Shown here: in pieces, positions 27,559 to 36,900 of the stretch | How positions within the stretch are numbered: the first letter of the stretch is position 1 | How the letters are laid out: every line of letters starts with the position of its first letter | NCBI GenBank assembly: GCA_965249615.1 | Contig: CBDFMI010000005.1 | Span: forward strand, 496,001-560,000 | From: G963555815 sp965249615 [NCBI: bacterium] | Lineage (GTDB): Bacteria; UBA8248; JACPRG01 | Length of the DNA stretch: 64,000 nt | Reading direction: 5' to 3' | The notes under the pieces: generated by a model | Seen by the model: the letters and a program-made list of their open reading frames with translations, nothing else | What the model was told of the DNA's origin: nothing | The model's database searches: none | Position numbers and translations under genes: made by a program

Positions 27559-28345
27559 TCACTTGATGAGGCGCCTTTGGATCATGCGGACCGCGAGAAG
27601 ATAGAGGAAGACCGAGGCCACCGTCAACCACAGAAGGGCCGGGAGGACAATCCCCAGTCCCTCTCCCAAGGTCAAGGCGCGCACGGCGTTCACCGCATGA
27701 GTCAGGGGAAGGGACCAGGCCGCCCACTGGACGACAGGACCAAAATCTGAAACAGGAAAGAAGATCCCCGAGAGGAAGAACATGGGCGTGATGAGGATCG
27801 TGTAGTGGTAGTTGAAGAAGAAATAGGACGGGGACAGGGCGGTTACGATCATCCCGATGGAGGCGAAGAGGAAGCCTTGGATGAAGACGACGGGGAAAAC
27901 GAGGAGGACAAGGGGGGAGCGCACCAGGCCGAAAATGGCCATGACCACTATCATGGTGAAAGCGCTGAGAACAGCTCGGGTGGTGGCCCACAAGATGTCT
28001 CCCGTCACGATGTCACCCACCGAACAGGGCGTGGCCAGAATGCTGTCGTAGGTCCTCTGATGCGTCATCCGGGTGAAAGCGCCATAGGTGGACTCCAGAG
28101 AGGAAGACCACATAGAAGAGGAAACCACGAGGCCCGGCGCGATGAACTGGAGGTAGGGGACATCCCCCCCCAGCCGGATATAGGCCCCCACGCCAAGGCC
28201 CCATCCCCAGAAGATAGACGAGATGCTCCCCCAGGTTTCCCACGATGGCGGCTAGATAATAACCCCGAAAGGAATCCCGGTTCCGCTGCCAAACCCGCAG
28301 GGCCCCACGTGAGACATCTGGGAGAATGGCCACCAGGGCGTTCAT
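27559..28345 (-). pseudogene. ABC-2 type exporter permease, frameshifted at a G run
   Basis: NodJ/ABC-2 type membrane subunit, partner of the adjacent ATPase. The first frame (from 28345) encodes WQRNRDSFRGYYLAAIVGNL and reaches YLLGMG; the rest (GVGAYIRLGGDVPYLQFIAP onward, with five membrane helices and QRTYDSILATP, the ABC-2 signature) is one frame away. The switch is at 28199-28202, where four Gs (minus strand) should be three to give YLLGMGLGVGAYI. With that G removed the gene has 262 codons exactly, normal for the family. The start overlaps the ATPase stop by 4 bases. It is probably a sequencing or assembly error, otherwise a recent null mutation. Confidence 0.85.
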
Positions 28346-29292
28346 TCCCTCAGCTCCCTCCCCACCACCCTGAGAAAGAGATCCTCCAAGGTGGCGGGCC
28401 GATGGAGGATATTCTCCACCCGGACCGCCTTAAGGGCCTGCACAATTTCCCCGGCACGATCGCTAAAAAGATAAAGGGTGTCTCCTGATCGCTCGATGGT
28501 GTATGCATCGCCGGGGATCTGCGCCAGAAGGGCCGCCTCCTCCTCTTTCTCCACCCGAAGCTCCACCACCTCCCGACCTACCCTCCTCTCCACCAGGTCT
28601 TGGGGGGAACCCTCGACAACAATCCGCCCCCGATCCATCACCACCACCCGGTCGCAGAGCTGGGCCGCTTCTTCCATGTAATGAGTGGTAAGGAGGAGAG
28701 TCACCCCTTGGCGCTTCAGGTGGCGAAGGCGCTGCCAGATGAGGTGGCGGGCCTGGGGGTCAAGCCCGGTTGTGGGCTCGTCCAAGAGGAGGAGAGTGGG
28801 TCGGTGAATCAGGGCCCGGGCCACCAGGAGGCGCCGCTTCATCCCGCCAGAGAGCTGTTCAATCCTGACGCCCGCCTTTCCCGAAAGCTCCATGAAGGTC
28901 AGGAGGTCATCGGCCCGCTGTCTTGCCCACGGGGCGGGAAGGTCAAAGTAGCGGGCATAAGTGAGGAAGTTTTGATGGACCGTGAGATCCGGGTCGAGGT
29001 TCGTTTCCTGGGAGACGACGCCGATCTGCCGCTTGATGGCCCGGGCGTGACTCCTCACATCAAGGCCGAGGACCATCAGCTCACCCGCAGTGAGAGGCGA
29101 GGCCCCGTAGATCATCTTCAGGGTCGAGGTCTTCCCCGCCCCGTTGGGTCCGAGGAGGCCGTAACACTCCCCCCGGGAGACCGAGAAGTCGATCCCGTCA
29201 ACGGCCGCGAGGCTGCCAAAGCATTTCACCAGCCCTTGGGCCACCACCACCTGTTCAGCCGTACCCGCTATGGATTCAGGCGAGGGAGACAC
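28342..29292 (-). CDS. ABC exporter ATP-binding protein (CcmA/NodI type)
   Basis: ATPase of a two-gene ABC-2 exporter (316 residues). Walker A GPNGAGKTST, Q-loop VSQETNLDPDLT, signature QLSGGMKRRLLVARAL, Walker B LLLLDEPTTGLDP, H-loop LLTTHYMEEAAQ. The roughly 70-residue C-terminal extension after the ATPase core is common in this class (drug, polysaccharide or Nod-factor type exporters). Substrate unknown. It is followed by the 4-base overlapping permease gene. Confidence 0.94.
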   Translation of the reverse strand: MSPSPESIAGTAEQVVVAQGLVKCFGSLAAVDGIDFSVSRGECYGLLGPNGAGKTSTLKMIYGASPLTAGELMVLGLDVRSHARAIKRQIGVVSQETNLDPDLTVHQNFLTYARYFDLPAPWARQRADDLLTFMELSGKAGVRIEQLSGGMKRRLLVARALIHRPTLLLLDEPTTGLDPQARHLIWQRLRHLKRQGVTLLLTTHYMEEAAQLCDRVVVMDRGRIVVEGSPQDLVERRVGREVVELRVEKEEEAALLAQIPGDAYTIERSGDTLYLFSDRAGEIVQALKAVRVENILHRPATLEDLFLRVVGRELRE

Positions 29293-29339
29293 GCAAAAAA
29301 CCTGACCTTAGACCGAGTCTTTGGAGGATCGGGTCTAGA

Positions 29340-29561
29340 CTAACCGCATCCGCAGCTGCTGGGGGTGCAACCGCAGGAACCCCCTTTAGGACCCGAGAAG
29401 GATGAAGGGGCCCCTGCAAGCCTCACCCCAAAGGTCGAGAGTTGTCTGGCGACGGCCTGAGAACCACAAGAGGGGCAGCTCAACCCATCGGGCTTGCCAG
29501 GAAGGGACAATTTCTCAAAGTTTTCGCCGCAACCTTTGCAGTGAAATTCGTAGATGGGCAT
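29340..29561 (-). CDS. FmdB-type zinc-ribbon regulatory protein
   Basis: 73-residue protein starting MPIYEFHCKGCGENFEKL (ATG 29561), with a second Cys pair in LSCPSCGS: the FmdB/CxxC_CxxC zinc-ribbon family. The tail is Gly/Ser/Cys-rich (GGSCGCTPSSCGCG), as often seen. Function is not established; members occur near formamidase and many other genes. It lies between the ABC exporter and the transaldolase-like gene. Confidence 0.88.
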   Translation of the reverse strand: MPIYEFHCKGCGENFEKLSLPGKPDGLSCPSCGSQAVARQLSTFGVRLAGAPSSFSGPKGGSCGCTPSSCGCG

Positions 29562-29572
29562 CAACCTCTCCC

Positions 29573-30223
29573 CTAGAGATTGCGCTGGGCGCTCTGCCAG
29601 TCCCGCAGAAACCGCTTGAGGCCCAGGTCCGTCAGGGGGTGCCTCAACAGCTGAGTTAAAACTGAGAAGGGCATGGTCCCCACGTCGGCCCCCGCCAGGG
29701 CGGCCTGCATCACATGGACAGGGTGTCGGATGCTGGCCACCAGGACCTGCGTCTCAAAGCCATAGTTGTCGTAGATGGCCAGGATATCCTCAACGATTTC
29801 CATTCCATCATGGCTGATATCGTCCAGCCGGCCCACAAAGGGGCTGATGTAGCTCGCCCCCGCCTTGGCGGCCATCAGGGCCTGGGTCGGAGAAAAGCAC
29901 AGGGTCACGTTCGTCGGCGTCCCCTCTTCACTCAACCGCTTGACCGCCTTCAGCCCTTCTGCGCCCATGGGGACCTTGACGACGATGTTCTCAGCGATCC
30001 GGGCCCAGTCGCGACCCTCCACCAGCATCCCCTCGAAGTCCTCAGCCAGGACCTCGGCGTTCACGGGCCCATCCACGATCTCGCAGATCTCCTCCAGGGT
30101 CTTTCGGTAGTCCTTCCCCTCGCGGGCAATCAGGCTAGGATTGGTCGTGATCCCGTCAATGACCCCAAGCTCCCAGCCCTCGCGAATCTCCTCGAGATTG
30201 GCCGTGTCGAGAAAGAATTTCAT
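29573..30223 (-). CDS. Fructose-6-phosphate aldolase / small transaldolase
   Basis: TIM-barrel Schiff-base aldolase of 216 residues. Starts [33 protein letters not shown], the lysine in [15 protein letters not shown] (Schiff base), [15 protein letters not shown] and [17 protein letters not shown] are typical of the TalC/Fsa family. Whether it works as transaldolase or F6P aldolase cannot be told from sequence alone. It opens a minus-strand run ending with the ABC exporter and dgt. Confidence 0.93.
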   Translation of the reverse strand: MKFFLDTANLEEIREGWELGVIDGITTNPSLIAREGKDYRKTLEEICEIVDGPVNAEVLAEDFEGMLVEGRDWARIAENIVVKVPMGAEGLKAVKRLSEEGTPTNVTLCFSPTQALMAAKAGASYISPFVGRLDDISHDGMEIVEDILAIYDNYGFETQVLVASIRHPVHVMQAALAGADVGTMPFSVLTQLLRHPLTDLGLKRFLRDWQSAQRNL

Positions 30224-30503
30224 CTTGCTCCTCCCGGTGCACCTCTAAGGGCCGCCAACGCGAAGCCACTCTCAAAAAGAGCTCGGCACCCAACTCACCT
30301 CGCTAATATACACACCTTCTTCTTCCCATGGATAGACCGTTTTTCTTTGGTCACCCCAAAATGCCCGGGCGCATGGCCCCTGCCAGGGCGGATTTGATTG
30401 GCGTCAGATAGGCGCCCTTGATAGAATGCATAAGACTTTTCTCATTGTGGTGGGATCGGTTGCAGTCCCACTAGCCTTTCAGACGGTTGGGCGGCTTGCC
30501 ATC

Positions 30504-31169
30504 ATGGTCTTCATCACCTTTGAAGGGATAGAGGGATCGGGCAAAACGACCCAGCTAAAACTTCTCGCGGAGGTTCTGTCGAGAAGCGGGATCTCTGTGG
30601 AGAGCACGCGGGAGCCCGGGGGAACGCCGTTGGGAGACGCCATCCGGAAGACCTTCCTTGACCCCGCGAATCGCGGAATGTCCGCCCAGGAGGAGCTCTC
30701 CCTGATCGAGAAGGCCCGAAGCGAACATGTGTCAAAGGTCATCCGCCCCGCTCTCGAGGCGGGAAAGGCGGTTCTTTGCGACCGCTTCACAGACTCCACC
30801 CTCGCCTATCAAGGACATGCTCGGGGCCTTGATTTGGAGATGATCCAGGACTCGATCCGGCGGGCGACAGAAGGTCTCCAGCCCGACGCAACGCTCCTTC
30901 TCAATCTCGATGTCTCCGTCGGCCTTGAGAGAGCGGACGGATCGAGCAAGGCCGGTCCCCAGGAGACGCGATTCGAGATGGAATCCAGGGAGTTCCACGA
31001 GCGGGTCCGAGAAGGTTTCCTGCTCCTTGCTAAGAAAGAAACAGACCGAATCAAGGTCGTCGACGCCTCGGGGGATCCAAGGAGCGTTCACCTTCGGGTT
31101 CTCGAAGCTCTGAAGGCCTCCAAGGCGGCTTCGATCCTGAAGGATGTCCAGGAGATCCAGTGCCACTAG
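30504..31169 (+). CDS. tmk: Thymidylate kinase
   Basis: Phosphorylates dTMP to dTDP. ATG 30504 gives MVFITFEGIEGSGKTTQLKLL, the normal N-terminus with the P-loop; a longer frame from 30426 would add 26 unconserved residues. Further landmarks: STREPGGTPLGDAIR (DR/E-P-G motif), CDRFTDSTLAYQGHARGLD. 221 residues. It overlaps holB by 10 bases and begins the conserved order tmk-holB-ricT-metG-tatD. Confidence 0.95.
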   Translation: MVFITFEGIEGSGKTTQLKLLAEVLSRSGISVESTREPGGTPLGDAIRKTFLDPANRGMSAQEELSLIEKARSEHVSKVIRPALEAGKAVLCDRFTDSTLAYQGHARGLDLEMIQDSIRRATEGLQPDATLLLNLDVSVGLERADGSSKAGPQETRFEMESREFHERVREGFLLLAKKETDRIKVVDASGDPRSVHLRVLEALKASKAASILKDVQEIQCH

Positions 31170-32200
31170 CCGACGTGAAGGGTCAGGAGCAGGCGGTCGA
31201 GGTTTTAAGGCGCGCCATTGCCAGCGACCGAGTCGCTCCCGCCTACCTCTTCGTGGGGCCCGAGGGGGTGGGGAAACGGACGACCGCCCTCGAGTTCGCC
31301 ATGGCCCTCCTTTGCCAAAGGGCTGAAGGGGCACCCGACGCCTGCCGGTCCTGCCCTTCGTGCCAAAAGGTGGCGCGGGATTCTCATCCGGACCTTTTAG
31401 TCATCGGGCCGGATGGGACCCAGATTAAAATCGGGAAAAGGGAAGAACGGGGAAATGAGCCCCCTCAGATTCGCCAGCTCATCCGGGCCGCCCACCGAAA
31501 GCCTTATGAGGGAACTCGGAAGATTTTCCTGGTGGACGAGGCCCACCGGATGAACCTGGACGCGGCGAACGCCCTACTGAAGACGCTGGAGGAGCCGCCG
31601 CCGTCGACAGTCATCATCCTCATCGCCACAACCCTCTTCCACCTTCCGCCCACTATCGTGTCCCGGTGCCAGGTGGTACGATTTAGGCTCCTGCCCCGGG
31701 CTTGGCTAAAGGGCTGGATAGAGAAGGAACGGGAGTTGTCTGCGGAAGAGGCGGACTGGGTCTTGGCCTTCTGCGGGGGACGCATGGACCGCGCGCGAGA
31801 CCTAGACCCGAAGGGGCTCAGGGATCTCTGCTCAGAAGCCCTGGGAATGATCCGGGCGGCCCTTGCGGGGGGGGGCCAGGAGATCCTCTCCGGGGCAGCA
31901 AAGGCGGGAAGACCCCGGGAGCGGGCGCAGGAGGTCTTGGACATCCTTCTCCTCTTCCTGCGGGATCTCACGGTCCTCGCCTGGGGGGTTCCCTTGGACC
32001 ATTTCGGGGATGCGACCCTGCAGGAGGATCTTGCTTCTCTGGCCCGGGAGCATCCCCCTCAAGTGTGGATGCGGCTCTTTGAGGGGGCAAGGCGGTTTCG
32101 GGCCGAGTTAGACCGATATTCAAACCCCCAGCTTGGGTGGGAGGTCTGGTCCCTTGAGGCCTCGGCAACCGCGGCAGGGGATTCGGGAGCATACTCATGA
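31160..32200 (+). CDS. holB: DNA polymerase III delta-prime subunit
   Basis: Clamp-loader AAA+ subunit. 346 residues from GTG 31160, inside the tmk end. P-loop GPEGVGKRTTALEFA, zinc-binding cysteines around CRSCPSC, Walker B-like FLVDEAHRMN, and NALLKTLEEPPPSTVIILIA with the SRC motif in PTIVSRCQVVRF. It overlaps ricT by 4 bases. Confidence 0.93.
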   Translation: MPLADVKGQEQAVEVLRRAIASDRVAPAYLFVGPEGVGKRTTALEFAMALLCQRAEGAPDACRSCPSCQKVARDSHPDLLVIGPDGTQIKIGKREERGNEPPQIRQLIRAAHRKPYEGTRKIFLVDEAHRMNLDAANALLKTLEEPPPSTVIILIATTLFHLPPTIVSRCQVVRFRLLPRAWLKGWIEKERELSAEEADWVLAFCGGRMDRARDLDPKGLRDLCSEALGMIRAALAGGGQEILSGAAKAGRPRERAQEVLDILLLFLRDLTVLAWGVPLDHFGDATLQEDLASLAREHPPQVWMRLFEGARRFRAELDRYSNPQLGWEVWSLEASATAAGDSGAYS

Positions 32201-33015
32201 TAAAGGTCATCAAGGTCAATTTCAGGCGCATGGCAAGGCCCAGCCGGTTCAACGCAGGCCAGCTTTCCCTCAGGGTCGGAGACTACTGTGTGGCCGATAG
32301 GGAGTCCGGGGCGGATGTGGGACAGGTAGTCGAGAATCCCATGATCCTGGACGAGGCCCACGTCAAGGAACACCTTCGCCGGGTCATCCGAAAGGCCACG
32401 CCCGAGGACCTCGCCCAATACCGGGAGAACGGTGAGAGCGAGAAGCGGGCCTTTCAGGTCTGCCTCGAGGAGATCCGTGCTCACGACCTTCCCATGAAGC
32501 TTTCGCAGGTGGAGTTCGATTTTAAAGGGGAAAAGGCCACCGTTTATTTCACAGCCGATGGAAGGGTGGACTTCCGGAGTCTCGTCAAGAGTCTGGCGGG
32601 CCGGCTCCGCGTTCGGATCGAGATGAATCAAATCGGGGCCCGGGACGAATCCAAGATGATGGACGGCTGCGGTGCGTGTGGCAAGAAGCTCTGCTGCTCC
32701 ACCTGGCTCCCGGAGTTCTCCCCCATCTCCATCCGGATGGCCAAGACCCAGAATCTCTCGCTGAACCCGTCGAGGCTCTCCGGCCTTTGCGGGCGCCTCA
32801 AATGCTGCCTCATCTACGAATTCAAGGAATACGAGGGGGTCGCCAAACGCTTGCCGAAGCCCGGAAGGCGGGTCAAGAACTGTGCGGGTTGCAGCGGCTG
32901 CGTCGTCAAGCAGAACCTCCTCGAGGAGTCTTTTGTCATCCGGACCGATGACGGCCGCCAGGTCAACGCTACGCTCGACGACTACGAAGAGAGCCTGGCG
33001 CGGGCCCCCCATTAA
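32197..33015 (+). CDS. ricT: PSP1-domain protein RicT (YaaT)
   Basis: 272-residue PSP1-domain protein. In Bacillus the homologue is part of the RicAFT complex that affects RNase Y-dependent RNA maturation and binds Fe-S clusters. The cysteine clusters CGACGKKLCCSTWL, LCGRLKCCLIYE and CAGCSGCVVKQ match the family, as does LRVRIEMNQIGARDESKMM. The rny gene is in the same window (40753-42330), although at a separate locus. Confidence 0.92.
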   Translation: MIKVIKVNFRRMARPSRFNAGQLSLRVGDYCVADRESGADVGQVVENPMILDEAHVKEHLRRVIRKATPEDLAQYRENGESEKRAFQVCLEEIRAHDLPMKLSQVEFDFKGEKATVYFTADGRVDFRSLVKSLAGRLRVRIEMNQIGARDESKMMDGCGACGKKLCCSTWLPEFSPISIRMAKTQNLSLNPSRLSGLCGRLKCCLIYEFKEYEGVAKRLPKPGRRVKNCAGCSGCVVKQNLLEESFVIRTDDGRQVNATLDDYEESLARAPH

Positions 33016-33033
33016 AGGGGAAATCTCGCTCTC

Positions 33034-35313
33034 ATGAGAACCCGTGTGGTGCTGGAGAAAAGAGGGGGTCAGACGCAATCCGGGGATTCCCAGCTCCCCA
33101 TGACTCCCAGGAGGCCTTTCTACCTCACCACTCCCATCTACTATGTCAATGATGTTCCTCACATCGGCCACGCCTACACCACCATCGCGGCGGACACCCT
33201 AAGCCGATTTCACCGCCTCGCGGGAGAAGACGTCTTCTTCCTGACGGGGACCGATGAGCATGGGCAGAAAGTGGAGCGGGCGGCCCACGACCAGGGCCTT
33301 CAGCCCAAGGAGCTCGCCAACCAGGTGGTGGGCCGTTTTCAATCCCTTTGGGACCGGCTCAACATCCAGGCCAACGACTTTATCCGGACGACCCAGAGCC
33401 GCCACCGCCGAGCCGTCGAAGCCCTCTTCTTGCTGGTGCGCCAGAGGGGCGATATCTACCTCGGCGACTACGAGGGATGGTATTGCACGCAGGACGAATC
33501 CTTCTGGACAGAAACCCAGGTTCAGGGGGGAAAGTGTCCCGAGTGTGGCCGCCCTGTTGAGCGGCTCAAGGAAAAGAGCTACTTCTTCCGGATGTCCCGC
33601 TACCAGGAGCCCCTCCTTCGCCACATAGAGGCCCACCCGGAATTCATCCGCCCCGAGAGCCGGCGAAACGAGATCCTGCGCTTCGTCGAGGGCGGCCTTC
33701 GAGACCTCAGCATCAGTCGCACATCGTTCCGTTGGGGAATCCCGGTCCCCGGCGATCCGGACCACATCCTGTACGTCTGGTTCGATGCCTTGACGAACTA
33801 CCTCTCGGCCGTTGGCTTTCAGGACGCGGATTCGGCGGAGGATCGTTGGGAGAACTACTGGCCGGCGGACCTCCACCTCGTCGGGAAGGACATCCTGAGG
33901 TTTCACGCCGTCTACTGGCCCACCTTTCTCATGGCCGCTGACCTGCCGCTGCCACGCCAGATCTTTGCCCACGGGTGGTGGACTGTGGAGGGGAAAAAGA
34001 TGTCCAAATCCCTCCAGAACGTGGTGGACCCCGAGCGCCTCATCGATCGCTACGGGACCGACGCCCTCAGGTATTTCCTCCTCCGGGAGGTGCCCTTCGG
34101 GGAGGACGGCGACTTCTCCCACCGGGCCTTCATCGGGCGCTTAAACAGTGACCTCGCCAACGACCTGGGAAACCTCCTGCAGCGAACTCTTGTCATGGTG
34201 GGAAAGTATGCCGGGGGGAAGATCCCCGAAGCGCGGGAGACCGGCGCCGAGGCGAGCTCCCTTCAGGCCGCTTCGGAAAAGACCGTTGACCGGGTGAAGG
34301 CATCTATAGCCGAGGCGGACTTCCAAAACACCCTCAAGGCCATTTGGGAGTTCATCGGCCTCACGAACAAATACCTCGACAGCCGCACCCCTTGGTCTCT
34401 CGCCAAAGCCGGAAAGGAGGAGGAGGCTCAGGGTGTCCTCTTCCACGCCGCCGAGGCCCTCCGTGTCGCCTCGGTCCTTCTATGGCCCTTCATCCCCGAA
34501 TCGGCAGAAAACCTGAGAGTCCAGCTGGGCTTGCCCCAAAGGCCGTCCTCCCTGGAGGAGGCGCGAAAGTGGGGCCTCCTCCCCGTGGGGGCGGAAACTC
34601 ACCCCGGCACGCCACTCTTTCCACGAATCGACGAAGATGCTCCAGTTGAGATCGCCCAGGAGGTTCCGACTGAAGTCGCGCCGGAGGTTCCAGTCGAGAC
34701 CGTGCCGATCGCCCAAGAAACTCCGGTCCAGATCGTCCAGGAGGTTCCAACTGAGGTTGTGCCGGAAGCGCCGGTCGAGGCCACGCTAATCACCCAAGAA
34801 ATTCCGGTTGAGATCGTCCAGGAGGTTCCAACTGAGGTTGTGCCGGAAGCGCCGGTCGAGGCCACGCTAATCACCCAAGAAATTCCGGTTGAGATCGTCC
34901 AGGAGGTTCCAACTGAGGTTGTGCCGGAAGCGCCGGTCGAGGCCACGCCAATCACCCAAGAAATTCCCGCTGAGATCGCCCAGGAGGTGGACCGAGACGT
35001 CTTCCAGCAGCTTGACCTTCGGGCTGCCCGGGTCCTATCGGCTAAACGAGTGAAGGGAACAGAAACCCTCGTCAAATTGGTGTTGGACCTCGGCCGCAAG
35101 CGGCGCACCGTGGTGGCCGGGATCGGTAAGAGCTATACCCTCAAATCCCTGAAGGGAAAGACGCTGATCTTCGTGCCCCACCCGAAGCCCCGCACCCGGA
35201 AGGGCATAAAATCCGAGGGGATAGTGTTGGCAGTCAGACAGGGAAGAGGGTTCGTCTTGATCGAGCCGGAGTCACCCGTCGAGCCAGGGCGCTCCGTGAA
35301 GGACGTTCTGTGA
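33034..35313 (+). CDS. metG: Methionyl-tRNA synthetase with internal repeat linker
   Basis: Class I aminoacyl-tRNA synthetase. LTTPIYYVNDVPHIGHAYTT carries HIGH, KKMSKSLQN is the KMSKS loop, and CPECGRPVERLKEKSYFF is the zinc knuckle. After the anticodon-binding domain comes an acidic Val/Pro/Glu linker of four 27-residue repeats (34645-34968) and then a C-terminal tRNA-binding OB domain (FQQLDLRAARVLSAKRVKGT, EGIVLAV). The C-terminal OB domain is common and mediates dimerisation and tRNA binding; the repeats are not. 759 residues from 33034 (AAAGGGG upstream); ATG 33100 (MTPRRPFYLTTP) is an equally plausible start. Confidence 0.95.
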   Translation: MRTRVVLEKRGGQTQSGDSQLPMTPRRPFYLTTPIYYVNDVPHIGHAYTTIAADTLSRFHRLAGEDVFFLTGTDEHGQKVERAAHDQGLQPKELANQVVGRFQSLWDRLNIQANDFIRTTQSRHRRAVEALFLLVRQRGDIYLGDYEGWYCTQDESFWTETQVQGGKCPECGRPVERLKEKSYFFRMSRYQEPLLRHIEAHPEFIRPESRRNEILRFVEGGLRDLSISRTSFRWGIPVPGDPDHILYVWFDALTNYLSAVGFQDADSAEDRWENYWPADLHLVGKDILRFHAVYWPTFLMAADLPLPRQIFAHGWWTVEGKKMSKSLQNVVDPERLIDRYGTDALRYFLLREVPFGEDGDFSHRAFIGRLNSDLANDLGNLLQRTLVMVGKYAGGKIPEARETGAEASSLQAASEKTVDRVKASIAEADFQNTLKAIWEFIGLTNKYLDSRTPWSLAKAGKEEEAQGVLFHAAEALRVASVLLWPFIPESAENLRVQLGLPQRPSSLEEARKWGLLPVGAETHPGTPLFPRIDEDAPVEIAQEVPTEVAPEVPVETVPIAQETPVQIVQEVPTEVVPEAPVEATLITQEIPVEIVQEVPTEVVPEAPVEATLITQEIPVEIVQEVPTEVVPEAPVEATPITQEIPAEIAQEVDRDVFQQLDLRAARVLSAKRVKGTETLVKLVLDLGRKRRTVVAGIGKSYTLKSLKGKTLIFVPHPKPRTRKGIKSEGIVLAVRQGRGFVLIEPESPVEPGRSVKDVL
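34645..34989 (+). repeat. 81-bp tandem repeat inside metG
   Basis: Four consecutive 81-base units (34645-34725, 34726-34806, 34807-34887, 34888-34968) plus a 21-base partial unit. Each unit encodes 27 residues of the form VEIVQEVPTEVVPEAPVEAT followed by LITQEIP. Units 2, 3 and 4 are nearly identical at DNA level, unit 1 has diverged, which indicates recent amplification. It is in frame and forms a flexible linker between the anticodon-binding and OB domains. Confidence 0.97.
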
Positions 35314-35399
35314 GCTGACGGGACACCTCTCCAGAGGGGCTTTACCCCCCGAGCGTCCCTGTTGACGTAAACTTTTAATCCCTTTTCGAGTCATTCTTC

Positions 35400-36789
35400 A
35401 TGGAAACCTTGTGGGTTGATTCCCACTGCCATCTCGAGGACGACCAGTTCAACGCCGACCATCAGGAAGTCCTGGAGCGGGCGCGGGACGCCGGGGTGGG
35501 CTACGTGATGACCCTGGGGTCGGACATCCTGAGCAGCCGAAAGGCGGTTCGCCTCGCCCAGAAGAACGAGGAGGTCTATGCCGGAGTGGGGGTCCACCCT
35601 CACATGGCCAAGACCGCAGGAAAACGCACCTTCGCCACGCTCGCCAAACTCAGTGATGATCCAAAGGTGGTGGCCATCGGAGAAGTGGGGCTCGACTATT
35701 ACCGAGACCTCTCGCCCCGAAACGTCCAGCAGGCGGTCTTCCGAAACCAGATCCGCCTCGCCCGGAGGGCCGGCCTCCCCCTGGTCTTACACGAACGGGA
35801 GGCCCAGGAGGACCTGGTGACCATCCTGAGGGAGGAGCGGGCCTGGGAGGCCAAGGGGGGTCATCCATTGCTTCTCGGGAGACTGGGAAAAGGCCCAGGA
35901 CTATCTGGAGCTTGGTTTTCTCCTCTCGATTGCGGGGCCGGTGACCTTTTCGAAGACCGAGGCCCTTCAGGAGGCAGTCTCGAAAATCCCCCTGGAATAC
36001 CTCCTGGTGGAGACGGACGCCCCCTTCCTGATCCCTGCCCCGTATCGGGGGCGCAAGAGGAACGAGCCCGCCCTTCTCCTCCATACGGCCGAGAAAGTGG
36101 CCGAGCTGAAGGGGATACATCTCGCCGACCTTGCCCGGATCACAAGTCAGAACGCCCACGCCCTCTTTGGGCTCCCATCGGTGGACCCGGCGCCTCAGCT
36201 CGTTTACCGCATCGGGAACGCCATCCACATGAACCTCACCTATACCTGCACGAACCACTGCTTTTACTGCCCCCGGTTCAACTCCGACTTTTTCGTGGGT
36301 CACAACTTGCACCTGGAGCACGACCCCTCCACCGAGGAGCTCTGGGAAGCCCTCGAGGGTGCAAAGGATTACAAGGAGGTAGTCTTCAGCGGATATGGAG
36401 AGCCCTGTCTTCGGCTGGATGTCCTCAAAGAGCTGGCCCGACGCGTGAAGGCCCGGGGAGACCGGGTGCGCCTGGTCACGAACGGCCACGGCAATCTCAT
36501 CCACGGCCGAAATATTCTGCCAGAGCTTCGGGGCCTTGTAGACACGGTGGACGTGAGCCTCCATGCCGAGTCGGCCGAGAAGTATCTCAAGATCGCAGAT
36601 CCCCCCTTTGGTCCTCAGACGTACGGCGAGGTTCACGCCTTCATCCGAGAAGCGAAACAATATATCCCCTGTGTCAGGGTCGCTGTCCCCAAGAAGCCCT
36701 TCCTCGTCAATCTTGAGGAGTGCAAGCGGATGGTTCGAGAAGAGCTGGGGGTAGAGCTCCTCGTCCGCGACTACACCGTCGTGGCCTGA
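35400..36789 (+). pseudogene. TatD nuclease fused to a TatD-linked radical-SAM domain; frameshift at a G run
   Basis: N-terminal TatD metal-dependent hydrolase: VDSHCHLEDDQF, GVGVHPHMAK, AIGEVGLDYYRD, then after the shift VIHCFSGDWEKAQDYLELGF, YLLVETDAPFLIPAPYRG and NAHALFGLPS. It continues without a stop into a radical-SAM domain with CTNHCFYC (CxxxCxxC), VFSGYGEPCLRLDVLKEL and LVTNGHGNLI. The frame changes at a run of six Gs (35855-35860): five Gs give AKGVIHCFSG in one frame. With one G removed the gene has exactly 463 codons. TatD-linked radical-SAM proteins are a recognised but functionally unknown family. The break is probably a consensus error. It is the last gene of the tmk-holB-ricT-metG-tatD group. 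Confidence 0.88.
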
Positions 36790-36900
36790 GCAGAGGGGAC
36801 CCCTTGAGATTTAAATGACCCCCCTCCGTTTTCCTCGAGGTTCCCGCTCGAGGCTGTTCCTGACTCTATCGAAGTGCTCTTGCGAGGAAAGCGAAAAGCC

